NCBI GenBank assembly: GCA_018398585.1
Contig: JAGTTD010000010.1
Span: 25,057,739 to 25,121,738, forward strand
DNA: 64,000 nucleotides
Source of the DNA: Simmondsia chinensis
Lineage: Eukaryota > Streptophyta > Magnoliopsida > Caryophyllales > Simmondsiaceae
Direction of reading: 5' to 3'
Both the position numbers and the translations under genes were made by a program. Below the pieces are notes generated by a model. The model was not told the origin of the DNA. It was given only the letters and a program-made list of their open reading frames with translations, and searched no databases. Of this stretch, positions 1 to 10,117 are shown in pieces. Within the stretch, counting starts at the first letter, position 1. Every line of letters begins with the position of its first letter.

Positions 1-48
1 AGGACACGGTTGCGACCTATGCCTTAAAGGTAGTGTTTCCATTATGTC

Positions 49-774
49 TTGACATTTTACGGCTGTTATTGGACTTACCTGTTTATGATGTGGTCACAGG
101 TTAGCTCGTGGACTACCGCTATGGTTACTGGGTGGTTTCAGGAGAGGGAGACGGTAATGAAAGAGCTTGCTAGGCTGGAGGGTGAGAACAAAGACCTTGC
201 CGCGACGGTACAGGGGATGAAAGCGGCAAGAGAAGAAGAGGCCCTAACGCTCTCTTTATTACAGAGAGAGAAGGATGCGGCATTGGAGGAGGTTAAGCGG
301 AGCCGTGCAAAGAAAGAGAGAGTAGCACAGGAGGCCCATAGGGTTAGCGAAGAGAAAGAGAGGGAGGCGCAAGAGGCTCAAAGGCTTCGGGAAATGCATG
401 CAACAGCTTCTTTGGAGGTGCAAGGCCTAAGGGGAGAGTTGGCAACAGCTTCTTTGGAGGCGCAAGGGCTGAGGGGAGAGTTTTCATCCTGTCAAGCGCG
501 CTTAGAGAAACTACAAGACAAGATGCAACGCCATCAGGTGGAGAGCTCGAGAGCCCTGGAGGATGCTGTTACTCAGTTTAAGACTAGTGTGGAATTTCGT
601 GGCTCGATGAGTTCCTCTTACTGGCGAGGCTTTACTTCGGGCCTCTCTAACTTTGCTCGCTGTTTTCTTCGGAGTCGTCCTGGTTTGGGCCAAGAGTTGC
701 TTCAGCAGGTAGCGGATCAGCTTCATCAAGATATCTCGCGCTTAAGAGAACGGTCCAATAGCCGACGGCCGTAG
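49..774 (+). CDS. Antisense coiled-coil ORF (aORF) of the Tat element, C-terminal part
   Basis: A 241-codon open frame runs antisense to gag-pol and ends tail to tail with integrase. Residues about 30-180 are a highly charged helix rich in E, K, R, Q and A with heptad spacing, a clear coiled coil. The last 60 residues, around YWRGFTSGLSNFARCFL, are not coiled. Antisense ORFs between integrase and 3' LTR are known in Tat elements. The related copy at 32830-35050 in this window has a PMD followed by a coiled coil, so this is probably only the C-terminal half, and the true start may be upstream or joined by splicing. There is no transmembrane segment. Function is unknown. The frame is open although gag-pol is riddled with stops. 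Confidence 0.7.
   Translation: MTFYGCYWTYLFMMWSQVSSWTTAMVTGWFQERETVMKELARLEGENKDLAATVQGMKAAREEEALTLSLLQREKDAALEEVKRSRAKKERVAQEAHRVSEEKEREAQEAQRLREMHATASLEVQGLRGELATASLEAQGLRGEFSSCQARLEKLQDKMQRHQVESSRALEDAVTQFKTSVEFRGSMSSSYWRGFTSGLSNFARCFLRSRPGLGQELLQQVADQLHQDISRLRERSNSRRP
401..484 (+). repeat. Two tandem 42-bp units inside the coiled-coil ORF
   Basis: Units at 401-442 and 443-484 each encode 14 residues (ATASLEVQGLRGEL and ATASLEAQGLRGEF). The duplication is in frame and adds exactly two heptads to the coiled coil. Confidence 0.9.
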
Positions 775-1106
775 TTGCCCTCTTTCTTTTCTCTTCTTTT
801 TCTTTTTTTTATTAGCCTTCTAGATGAGGGTTGCCTTTAGTGCCGGAAGGATCCTCCTTTTTTAGACCTATGCTTATGCTTCTTTTGTAATAGTAATCTA
901 TAGGCGTATTTTTTAAAGTCGTGCTCCAGGGATGGCATGTCTGTTGTAACTTTTGGGGGTGTAACGCACACTTTTGTAGATGGAATATTATATCATATAT
1001 ATATTATTATACTATATACTGGTGTACATTTTATAGTCGCGGTCTCTAAAAATATCCATGTCTACCATCTGAGTGGTCTAAAGGTTTGCTTGCTGTATTA
1101 TGACTT
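775..1106. other. Spacer between aORF and integrase 3' ends
   Basis: About 330 AT-rich bases between two convergent coding ends. I see a TTTTCTTTT run and a TATATATATTATTATAC stretch near 1000, but no gene. The equivalent spacer in the second Tat copy (about 35050-35269) has a similar length. Confidence 0.6.
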
Positions 1107-2246
1107 CTATGTGTGGTATTTCTTAAGATTCTTCATATTCCAGGATCGCAGTACTTCAGTACCATTGAGACGCTGCAGCTTATAGCTCCCATTTTCAAGC
1201 TTCGTACTTATACGGTAGGGGCCTTCCTAATTGGCGGCCATTTTTCCTGATCCGATGCCATGAGTAATGCTTGCTTGATTCAGCACCAGGTCCCCTACCT
1301 CCACACTTCTAGGCCTTACATGCGTATCATAGTATTGAGATATCCGCTGCTTCAGAGCCGTTATGCGAAGGAGGGCATTTTCCCTAGTTTCGTCGATTAG
1401 ATCAAGGGAATGTCTTCGCATTTCTTCATTTTCCAGCTGACGGTACCCTTGGGTCCGATGGCTGGGCTCTCCTATTTCCACTGGGATTACGGCCTCGGCT
1501 CCATAGACCGACATGAAAGGAGTTTCCCCCGTGGCTACTCGATAAATGGTACGGTGGGCCCAAAGAACACTAGGTAACTCTTCCAACCACTTTCCTTTTG
1601 CATCGTCCAACCTTCGTCGTAATCTCACAAGTATCTGCTTGTTCTCGGCTTCTACTTGACCATTGCTTTGTGGGTAAGCCACTGATGCGAAGTGGAAGGA
1701 GATCTTCAGGTGTTGGCAATAGTTACAGAATCATGGTGAGCTAAGTTGCGTTCCGTTATCAGTTATGATGGCTCGTGGGATTCCGAAGTGAGTTATGATG
1801 TTTTTCCATAAATAGTAGCAGGTGGCGTGGTCAGTGATACTAGCTACTGCTTCTGCTTCTACCCATTTGCTGAATTAATCTACAGCCACTATCAGAAATT
1901 TTCTTTGTCCACTAACCAACGGGAATGGGCCCAAGATATCCATCCCCCATTGGTCAAAAGGTATGGGGCCAACGATGGGGTGTAGTGGTACCACCGGGGA
2001 GTGGATTAATGGTGCAAATTTCTGACACTTATCACATTTCCGTACGAATGCGGTGGCATCTTTTTCCGTGGTAGGCCAAAAGTATCCGGATCTTAGCATC
2101 ATTCTCACTAATGTTTGCCTTCTGACGTGTACTCCGCAGATCCCTTCATGGATTTCTCTTAGGAAGTAATTCCCCTCTTCCTGAGTTAGGCATTTTAGCA
2201 GGGGGTACATGAATGACCTTTTATAGAGCTGTTGGTCGATTATCAC
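1107..2246 (-). pseudogene. Tat integrase, three in-frame stops
   Basis: Integrase inserts retroelement cDNA into DNA. Reading leftward from 2246, a zinc-binding region shows EIHEGICGVH followed by CDKCQ, then the core with the first acidic residue in WGMDILGPF, then AYPQSNGQVEAENK carrying the catalytic Glu, then a C-terminal domain with RPRSVEVGDLVL and GPYRISTKLENGSYKL. The frame ends at 1107 with TAG after KKYHT. In-frame stops lie at 1875-1877, 1731-1733 and 1227-1229, so no active protein can be made. It is the distal part of pol, followed by the antisense ORF. Confidence 0.9.
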
Positions 2247-2520
2247 AAAATGGGCCGCTTGTCGCTGTAGCTTTCATGCTTCCTTTTTGTCTGCGGGTAT
2301 TTTGTTTTGCAAAATGAAATCCATAATAGGACGCATCCATCCCTCTTCATGCTGTATCTGCATTGTATCCCAGGGAAGGGGTCGGTTTGGGTACTTCACG
2401 TCGACCTCTTGTATCTGCACCTCTCCTTCTTCTGTTCCTATCGCCTGAGGCCAGCCAACCGACTTAGCTTATCGGCCCGCTTATTGTCTTCACGGGAGAT
2501 TCCTCGTATACTGAAGCTCT

Positions 2521-3402
2521 CTAATCCAAAGATTCGCTTCTGAACCAGGCTAGGTGGAGCTCCTTTACTCCGTATTCCCCAGTTACCTGATTTACTACGA
2601 GTTCTGAGTCATTGAAGACCTCAAAATGCTTGGCGCCAGCCGCTCTAGTGTAGTCAATGCCTAGGAGCAAGGCCTCATACTCAGTTTCATTATTTGTAGC
2701 GTTAAAATTAAGTTTCACCGCATATTTCGTGTATTCCCCTTCTAGATTTATCAGCACGATGCCTGCGCCATTGCTTCCTTGGTTGACGGTTCTGTCAATG
2801 AATAGTCTCCAAAGGTGATCCTCTTTGGGGGAGCTGCCAGCTCGGGTATTTCAAAGTTGCATTCCACCGGAAAGTCGGCCAGGGCCTGTGCCTTGATGGC
2901 CAGGTGGGGCGAATACTGAATATCATGTTCCGAGAGTTCTACTGCCCATTTTAACATCCTTTCTAAGCAATCTAGCTTTCCTAGCAACTTTGAAAAGGAA
3001 GATGAGTGAGCACAATGATGGTATGGGCTTTAAAATAGGGCCTCAGCTTACGCGCAGCAATGACCAAGGCCAACGTGGTCTTTTCTATGGCAGGGTATCT
3101 TTTTTCTGCGTTCTTAAGGGATTGGCTCACAAAATATACCGGGAGCTGCCTACCTTCACGATCGGCAATTAATACGGCACTGGTGGTGTTTTCTGAAATG
3201 GCTAACTAAATGCTCAGCTTCTCGTTTTGCTCGGGAGAGGTAATGACTGGGAGTTGAGCTAGATATTGCTTTAGCTGTTGAAAGGCGTGCTTGCATTCTT
3301 CATTCCAGCAGAAGGGTTGCTTTTTCCGTAATGTTTTAAAGAATGGCAGGGCCTTGTCGGTAGAACGGCTGATGAATCTATTGAGAGAGGCCATGCAGCC
3401 GG
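2521..3402 (-). pseudogene. Tat RT connection and RNase H domains, frameshifted
   Basis: From right to left: the RT tail (FFKTLRKKQPFCWNEECKHA), a tether-type RNase H stretch (LADREGRQLPVYFVSQSL-like), a linker (HDIQYSPHLAIKAQALADF) and the RNase H at 2521-2757 with NNETEYEALLLGIDYTR and FNDSELVVNQV. The last is the extra RNase H that Tat elements carry; its D-E-D acidic set is partly visible. The pieces lie in different frames with stops between them, so it is inactive. RNase H would remove genomic RNA during reverse transcription. Confidence 0.82.
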
Positions 3403-4256
3403 CTAGCTTTTGGACATCTTTAGAGGAACGGGGTGATCCCATTTCGAGAATGGCGCGTATCTTTCGGGGGTTAGCCTCAATTCCTCTGGTGCTAACAATA
3501 AATCCCAGGAATTTCCCTCAGGTACCGCAAACGAGCACTTTTCAGGATTGAGCTTCATCTTGTACCTCCTGAGTGCTTCCAGAGCCTCTCTTAGGTCTTC
3601 AATGTGATCTAGGTTCCTCCTGGATTTGACTATCATATCTTCCCATAAACTTCCATGTTGCGGCCGATTTGAGAGTCGAAAATTTTATTGACTAGTCGCT
3701 GATATGTGGCGCCAGCATTTTTGAGGCCAAATGGCATGACTTTGTAGCAGTATGTATCCTCAGCTGTTATGAAGGAAGTTTTCTCTTCATCCTTTGGATG
3801 CATGGGGATATGGTGGTAGCCTGAGAAAGCATCCACAAAACTGAATAGTTCGCAACCTGCCGTTGAGTCTACTAATTTGCCTATTTTGGGAAGAGGGTAG
3901 GAGTCCTTTGGGCAAGCGTTATTGAGGTCTGTGAAATTGACACACATTCTCCAATTTTTGTTTGCCTTTTTCATCAGAACTACGTTAGCTAGCCATTCCG
4001 GTTAAGCTAGCTCCCTAATCGATCCGGCTTGGATCAGTTTTAGTACTTCCAGTTTAACGGCCTCGTTGCACTCGGCGCAAATGTTACGCTTTCGCTGTTT
4101 CACCGATTTTTTGTCAGTCTGAACATTGAGCTGGTGGGTGATTGCTTCTGGCGGTATCCCGGGTATCTCGTTAGCAGAAAACGCAAAGATGTCCCGGTAT
4201 TGTTTTGAGAGTTCACCAACTTTCTCCTTCAGATGGCGAGGGACTGAGGCGCCCAT
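3403..4256 (-). pseudogene. Tat reverse transcriptase, broken at the catalytic box
   Basis: The RT fingers and palm are easily read: VNFTDLNNACPKDSYPLP, then FVDAFSGYHHIPM with the first catalytic Asp, then VMPFGLKNAGATYQRLV. An in-frame TAA lies at 4002-4004, just before the PEWLANVV segment. Around 3640 the frame changes exactly at the position of the YxDD box, so the metal-binding pair is lost from the reading frame. The downstream stretch (MIVKSRRNLDHIEDL) continues in another frame to about 3403. Confidence 0.9.
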
Positions 4257-4335
4257 ATAGGTGTATCACCCTAGCTCTAGCTCATACTTCTCCAGAGACG
4301 ATGGGGCCGGCTCCAGATTTGAGGATGACTTGGGC

Positions 4336-5215
4336 TCAGCCGGCTCGGTCAGTTATCAAGGCTGAATCAGGAAGGTTGTGATAATATTCGGAGAGGGAGC
4401 CTTGACTGCCACGAATAGTCATGATGCCGCCAGTGTTACTTTTGAACTTCATAGCTAGGTGATAGGTGGAGACCACGGCCCTTAGACGATTCAAGGAGGG
4501 TCTCCCAAGGATCACATTATAGGTTGAGGGAGCGTCTATGACCAAGAATTCAATTTTGATGGTGCATTGTCCTCCCTCACCCTGAAAGGGGGCGGATATA
4601 AGTATCTTCCCTTGTGGTAAAATGGGGTTTCCGGCGAACCCTACGACAGGGCTTGATGTGGGGATAAGTGAGGAAGTGGACATCCCCATCTGGGCGTAAC
4701 AACTCAAGAAGAGCACATCCACAGGACTGCCTTGGTTGACCAAGATTCTGTGGATGATATACCCGTGAATATTAGCGGTTATAACCAGAGGGTCCTCCTG
4801 GTATGCGTCAATTCCTTGCGCATCCTCCTCTGTGAAGCTTATGCACTTGGGTTTATTAAGTGCCCAGTGAGGCCCCTTCCTTTTTTTCCTAACCCCCAAT
4901 TTTCCACTTTCTAGCGGTTCTCTTTTAGTGATGGCGACGACGACCGGCGGCGCCGTTTTGCTCGGTCCTGGGTCATGAGTATCTTCATTGCGAGCTTTTC
5001 CTGCCTTTATCCTCTGTAAGTTTGTGTATTCTATCCATTTCCCTGTGCGCTCAGCCTCTTCCAGGCGGGATTTTAACCCACGGCAGTCTGCGGTGTTGTG
5101 GGTGGTTATTTGGTGATAGGCGCACCAATCACTCTTTTTGTTTCTTGAATCCTTTGGCTGTTCTCCTGCTTTTATCGCCAGCAGCGGTCGTGCGGCTTCC
5201 AGCGGGACCTGTGTT
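4336..5215 (-). pseudogene. Tat gag C-terminus and aspartic protease
   Basis: This frame is open from about 5215 to 4336. It starts with a zinc-knuckle-like motif (CAYH, then HNTADC), continues through a basic linker, and reaches a retroviral-type protease. The active-site region reads ILVNQGSPVDVLF. Family members usually have Asp where this copy has Asn (NQG), so the catalytic residue is probably lost. The flap and later region (ILGRPSLNRLRAVVSTYH) is present. The frame differs from the gag frame upstream, so a frame change separates them at about 5172-5220. Confidence 0.82.
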
Positions 5216-6158
5216 TTGAAAAGGGCTTGCTCCTTTTTGGTTGCCGGGCATTTCTTAGTGGTGGCCTGAAATCCCCTTTTGGTCTAGGGGAGGTCCCCAC
5301 CTGAACTACTTCAGGCCTTGGCATCACATCTTCAGTGGAAATATATTTGTTGGCCTTGCGCCATAGGTCGTCAACCGTTAGAGGCGGCCCCTTGGCTAGC
5401 GCAAATTTAAAGGGAGAATTATGTAATCCGTTAACAAAGGCAGTAATGGCCATTTCATCAGAGAGGTCGGCGACGTCGATTGTAGCACTGGTGAACCGTC
5501 GTACATAACTTCTTAGGGGTTCAAACTCATTCTGCTGTAATTTGAGAAGACGTGCAGCCGTTCTCCTTCCCCTTTTGTTGCTCACAAAGTGACGCACGAA
5601 CCGTTCAGAGAGCTCTGTGAACCCGTCAATGGATGAGTATGGAAGGGAGGAGAGCCAACTTTGCGCGGCCCCCTTGAGGGTGGCGGGAGAGCATTTGCAC
5701 CATATATCTTCCCCTACGTCTTGTAGGTACATCCGCACTGCAAAACCGGCCAGATGGTCCTCTGGGTCCTGGGTCCCGTCAAATGCATCCATACTAGGAA
5801 TTTTCACCTTTCCCACAGGTGCCCGGAGGAGTTGGGACATAAAAGGTGAGTGGGTTCCCGGTACTAAAGGCATCACCCCTACCCCGGGGTCTCGATGGTG
5901 GTTACTGCTAGTGTAGTTATGATGAGCGCTGGTACGGGATTCGGTGATTGGATTTTGGCTTTCATTTGGATCGCGCCGGGAGGCTCTGGGGGTGGTGATA
6001 GATTGGCTGGGGTTTGGGACCTTTTCGGCGCCGTTATCCACCATTTGGTTAAAGAACCGGGTGAGTTGGCGTTGCAATTGACTGAATTGTTCTTGGGTTA
6101 CATAATTCGGGCGGTGGCCCTAGTGGTGGAGGGGGGTGGAATGACTGGTGTTTGACAT
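5172..6158 (-). pseudogene. Tat gag polyprotein, premature stop at codon 13
   Basis: Gag forms the virus-like particle that packages element RNA. The first ATG after the PBS is at 6156-6158, and an in-frame TAG follows at 6120-6122 (codon 13). The frame then stays open to 5172. The core retrotransposon gag domain is clear: VKIPSMDAFDGTQDPEDHL, then AAQSWLSSLPYSSIDGF, then NEFEPLRSYVRRF and ALAKGPPLTVDDL. The C-terminal zinc-knuckle part continues in a different frame, annotated with the protease. Confidence 0.88.
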
Positions 6159-6177
6159 GAAGGAAGCGTTAGTACCC

Positions 6178-6195
6178 TTCCCACAGACGGCGCCA
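6178..6195 (-). other. Primer binding site, tRNA-Asp type
   Basis: The minus strand reads TGGCGCCGTCTGTGGGAA, two bases after the LTR end. TGGCGCCG primer sites are common in plant Ty3/gypsy elements and match the 3' end of tRNA-Asp. Confidence 0.85.
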
Positions 6196-6274
6196 ATTGT
6201 TTCGGGGTTTTTTGGTAGGGACCTTTGAAGGGAGAACCGAGCTCAAGTTCCCCTCTCTGTGGTGCTTATCACTG

Positions 6275-6282
6275 TATTTATA
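6275..6282 (-). promoter_or_regulatory. LTR TATA box
   Basis: The minus strand reads TATAAATA about 78 bases from the inner LTR edge, the right place for the element's polymerase II promoter. Confidence 0.6.
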
Positions 6283-6340
6283 GTAGTTAGAAGGGGACCC
6301 CCTGGCGTATGGTGGGAGAGGATATAGCTTGGGTATGGGG

Positions 6341-6580
6341 GTACCGCCAGGGAAGGGGTACCGTTAAGATGTAGTAGTACCGCTTGGGTGTTGGAATACC
6401 GCTAAGGGTTGGAGTACAGCTAGGGATGCAGGGGTACCGTTAGGGTGTAGAGGTACCGCTAAGGTGTAGGAGTACCGCTAGGGATGCAGGGGTACCATTA
6501 GGGTGTAGAGGTACCGCTAGGGTGTAGAGGTACCGCTAGGGATGCAGGGGTACCGTTAGGGTGCAGAGGTACCGCTAGAT
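6341..6580. repeat. GGTACC minisatellite in the LTR U3, about 13 units
   Basis: GTACC-like cores recur at 6341, 6358, 6377, 6396, 6413, 6433, 6453, 6472, 6492, 6511, 6530, 6550 and 6569. Spacing is 17-20 bp and the consensus resembles GGTACCGCTAGGGTGTAGA. The array sits upstream of the TATA box in the sense of transcription. Confidence 0.92.
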
Positions 6581-7673
6581 CTGTGGTAGTTGTCCTCGAT
6601 GGCCGTTAATTGGGGCAGGCTCCTAACGCTCTCTTCCTGGGAGGCGGCTGTCTTAGCAAAAGGGTGTTTTTCCTTAACACTTAGCTTTTGACTTGTACTT
6701 CTAATAGTAATTTAAAATATGGAAATACAAGTATGCCGATGAAATTTACCATGCACATTATTCCTTTAATTTATATGTTCTATTTGATGAATGCAACAAG
6801 TGTTGCAGATTTCCCTCAAATGTAATACGAATTCAAAAGCTAGAAGTGGCACTGTGTAGCCCCTAATTTTGTCATCTTTCATCCAATGTAAGTGTTATAC
6901 ATTTCTTTGGCTGTCATATTCTGACTTGAGTTATCTGCTTATTGCATTGTAGATGTGATTTCTAATTATATGGTAAGTAGGAAATTGGACGAAAGTTAGA
7001 TAACTTTATTTATAAATGTAAGACTAATAAGGGAAAGCTTGTAAGAGTTTTTTGTGTAATTATAACTCTACAAAGAAATTTCTTCAATTGGCCACTATCA
7101 TGCTCAAGGTCCTTATAGATAATAATTTGAACGCGTTTTGTTTTGAAGACTTTTTTTCTCGTTTCTCTGGACATTAAAGGACCTTAAGACCCTCCGATTT
7201 CTACTTTGTTAAGCTATCAACTTATGAGCTTGGAGGTTTTTTCTAAATTCAGGATAATAGCGTGTAAGGGCAACTAAAACTAATTATGTACTACACTTGA
7301 CGTGGTGTATGCTTTCAATGAAAGAGGGTAACAAAGTTGTTGGTTTGGAAATAATAGTAAGGAATATGGGGAAAAATGATTGTGCTTTCGTGGTGTAAGG
7401 TATTTTAAGTAAGGGCAATCTCATGGAAGACAAATATGTTTAGAAGTGATGGGTTGGACAGAGCTTCGGATGAGAAAGTTTGTTTGCTTGGGTGATTATT
7501 TCAATTAGATTTCTATTAATCTCCTCTCACTTTTTAGTATGTAGTTGAGTATGATATGCATAAAAAAGAAACAATACATAGTGGTTATTTGTTCGTTGAT
7601 TGTTAGTGGCCTAATATTTTATGATACGTATGATATCATATTTAGTTTGGAATGTGTGCTTTTGATTTTGTAG

Positions 7674-7785
7674 GAAACTAATGTCTCTGTCAATGAATTT
7701 TATGAAGACAAGCAAGATGGAAAGCAAGAAGATAGTGTGAAATGCGGAGAAGATGATCTACAAGAATGGTTGTTTGTTCGTTGAT
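7674..7785 (+). pseudogene. Possible last exon of a CACTA gene
   Basis: A pyrimidine tract and TTTTGTAG splice-acceptor-like sequence precede about 35 open codons beginning ETNVSVNEFYEDKQDG, ending in a stop at about 7785. The peptide is acidic and I do not recognise it. Position inside the CACTA fragment is the only hint of origin. Confidence 0.25.
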
Positions 7786-8139
7786 AGTTAGTAGAAATTA
7801 AGTTTAGTTGCTTTTTAGTTGCTCAGGCAGAAGCCTTTGGGACACTAGGTTTGTTGTTGTTGTTGTTAGGTTGAATTATTTTGGATGTTCTCTTTGACAA
7901 CTTTTTTTTATCTTCTGAGATAAATTTACAATTGTAGTGATTGGATATTGTTGTATGGAATATTGATTGGAATTATAGATTGAAAAAAGATTTTTGGTTT
8001 TTACATTTTTGGCAGATATTTGAGTATAATTGGTAGGTCACGAAATATGTATAATAGGTATTTGATAGTCGTAACCAATAATATAATTGTATTGGGTGGA
8101 ACAAAATAGGTTGGTTTGTGTGTAGAGATTTTGTTGTTG

Positions 8140-8410
8140 GTAATGACAATAGCAACAAAATTACAATTGTTGTCGCTAAAGGTAGTAGCAGCAGAACATA
8201 ATTTTGTTGCTAAAGTCAATAGCAACAGATCTAGCAATGGGCGAGTCTTAGTTGCCATTGGGGGGCAATTGCAACAGCTCACAATTTTTGTCACTATAGC
8301 CTTTCGCAACAGCGACAATAGCAACAACATAGCAACAGACGAATTTCTGTGGCTAAAAGCTATAGCAACAAAAACAAGGTCAATAGCAACAGAAATAGCC
8401 ATGTTGCTAT
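8140..8410. repeat. CACTA subterminal AGCAACA repeats
   Basis: At least nine GCAACA-type motifs on the plus strand are interleaved with inverted copies (TTGTTGCTAAAG, TGTTGCTATTGG). Such motifs bind the small TnpA-type protein in characterised CACTA elements; binding here is inference. Confidence 0.7.
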
Positions 8411-8437
8411 TGGTCTTTTTTTTTTTTTTCTGTAGTG

Positions 8438-9497
8438 GTGGCTTGATGTGGGAAGGAAATGCTGCAAAAATAGAGGACAACCGTTATTTAGTTTTTCTAT
8501 AAATAATAGACTTCGTTGTAGTACACACACACACTCTCTCTTTTTTGTTTTTTTGTAAATCAGTGATAAATACCATATATGAATACACACACACACACAC
8601 ACACACACTATAAGTCAAAATCAAGCTATTGGGACACCAAAGTAGCAACACCTTCAAAAAGTGTCAAAAACTCAAAGGAAATTTAGGAAGAATGAGCTAT
8701 TAGGTCACTTTTAAGCATATTTATAGCCTTTGTTACACAGCCAACTACTTTACCATTGAAATTTTTTAGGATTAATAAGAGTTAAAATCTAGTGTCACAA
8801 TAGACTTACTCACAAAACTTTTTCAAGTTTTATTACAGCACAGTTGTGCTTTCCTCCTAGGAGTAACGTAACTTACTTAGTCCAGCTTAGCGTAGATCTT
8901 GCTGTGCTTGCTTCATTTGTAATACAGTGCTTCGGGCTTCAAGTATGAACTCTTTGTTTTAATGTTTTCCTAAAAATCAACAATTTAAGATTCGAGGCTT
9001 TAGTTTAAGGCATTGATGGCCAAGGCCTGACCTTGATTGCGTTGGTCTTAACACTACTGTCACTGCCTAATAAGTCAGGTGAACTTAGGTTTGTGCTATT
9101 ATTCAGAGCTTTGACAACCAAGGCATGACCTTGATTGTGTTGGACCTAATCCAGGGAACCAAATACGATTCGCTCCATCTAAATCATATCAGACCTGAAC
9201 TCATTCTAGTTATTATAAGTCAACGGTGATGCACCTAAAAATTTATAGATTCGGGCGTGTAAGTGGACTACTGAGCTCTTAGGTTTGTCTCCACCCTAGT
9301 TCGTAACTTTTAAGTGTACGAGGAAAGGTGTATGTGGGCCTGCTCCGTCACTATAACTGCTACTTTGAGTTAGGCCTATATCCTTTTAATTTTCTATCAA
9401 AAATGTAATAAAAATCCTTGAAAAAATATTAAAAAAAGTATTCTTAATTGAAGTACAAGCAGAACTCGTGAAATAGCCGAAGTTAGATACACCAAAA
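8438..9497 (+). repeat. Repeat family A, copy A1 (LTR-like)
   Basis: This stretch is homologous to 14556-15767 (A3), 31990-32632 (A4) and, reversed, 47171-47981 (A5). Shared landmarks are CCGTTATTT followed by TATAAATA (8498-8505), the TTTTTCAAGTTTTATTACAG region, and the right edge GTTAGATACACCAAA. It has an extra 250 bp or so (8530-8800), including the AC microsatellite. The CACTA element cuts its left side. Confidence 0.7.
8585..8608. repeat. (AC)12 microsatellite
   Basis: An uninterrupted AC run; a shorter ACACACACACTCTCTCT stretch lies nearby at 8522-8540. Confidence 0.95.
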
Positions 9498-10117
9498 TAT
9501 TACCTCCTTTTCTTTGGAAATAGTGAGTGATTAAGGTCAAAGATGTGCAGTCCGAATTTAAGCGCACTCCCTAGTCGCAGTGAGTCACGTTTGCACATTT
9601 GTTTACATTTGTATTTACGGCAACCACATCACACTTAATAACAAAGAAATGTAGCAAGGCATTAAAGCTATTTTCCCACCAGATGAAGGCTTTATTGGCT
9701 TACAATTACTTAATAAATATTAACGAAGAGGACTCTAAATGCATGATGACCATGCATGAACTTGAGGGCCAATGTTGATAAGAGAAACTACACACGCATC
9801 ATTCAATGTACAAAATATAATTGGTTATCTCAACTTTAATCTCAACTTCAATAAAATATAATAACGAAAAGGTAAATCAGCTTTTGTCGACTGAATTTCG
9901 CTTTTGGTACGATTGGAAGGGCCATGGATATTGCTTTAGGGTATAATTTCTTGGTACTTTTCTATATTTTAACGTGTGCATGTGAGCTCTTGGCTTTTTA
10001 GGACACACTGTATGAAACAACTATTCGATGTTCAAAAATTTTTGTAAAGAATAGGTTTTATAAAAAAATTTATGATCAAAGCTTTTCACATACATCTACA
10101 TTGGACCGGGTCACTCA
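9498..10117 (+). other. Leader-like sequence beyond A1, degenerate
   Basis: 9498-9700 matches the sequence that follows the other family A copies (GTCAAAGATGTGCAG, then TTTACGGCAACCACATCAC). TTTTCCCACCAG at about 9671-9682 looks like a splice acceptor before ATGAAGGC, as in copy A4. I see no supportable gene in 9700-10117. Confidence 0.45.

Larger units (their letters stand above)
1..6679 (-). mobile_element. Ty3/gypsy Tat-lineage retrotransposon, 3' LTR outside window
   Basis: Read on the minus strand the order is 5' LTR (6198-6679), PBS (6178-6195), gag, protease, RT, RNase H and integrase, followed by an ORF on the opposite strand (49-774). The protein order, the RNase H of the NxTEYEALL type and the antisense ORF between integrase and 3' LTR fit the Tat lineage. 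The 3' LTR must lie left of base 1. The gag-pol frame is broken by several stops and frame changes, so the copy is dead. It abuts CACTA sequence on the right and may be nested in that element. Confidence 0.88.
6198..6679 (-). repeat. 5' LTR of the Tat element
   Basis: On the minus strand it starts TGTTAAGGAAAAACACCC and ends CCCCGAAACA, giving TGTT...AACA ends directly next to the PBS. It is about 482 bp. It contains a GGTACC minisatellite upstream of a TATA box. The partner LTR is outside the window, so the right edge (6679) is inferred from the TG/CA rule. Confidence 0.75.
6680..8437. mobile_element. CACTA (En/Spm-like) transposon, right end
   Basis: The sequence ends at 8430-8437 with CTGTAGTG behind a T run, which read inward is CACTACAGAAAA, the CACTA terminal inverted repeat. 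Upstream, 8140-8410 holds many copies of AGCAACA and its complement TGTTGCT in both orientations, typical CACTA subterminal repeats. The other terminus is not in the window; the Tat element on the left may sit inside this transposon. No transposase domain is readable between 6680 and 8100. A candidate 3-bp flank GTG follows at 8438-8440. Confidence 0.75.

Noticed and set aside
937..1185. 82-codon plus-strand ORF with hydrophobic stretches
   Set aside because: It lies over the spacer and the antisense of the integrase C-terminus; the hydrophobic look comes from AT-rich DNA.
5617..6155. Plus-strand ORFs opposite Tat gag
   Set aside because: Shadows of the gag frame.
8001..8480. 159-codon minus-strand ORF
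   Set aside because: It is the complement of the AGCAACA subterminal repeats of the CACTA end; its composition (ATT, KKKK) reflects repeat sequence and a T run.
8585..8608. CRISPR-like or regulatory repeat
   Set aside because: A plain AC microsatellite. No array of spaced direct repeats of CRISPR type exists anywhere in this eukaryotic window.
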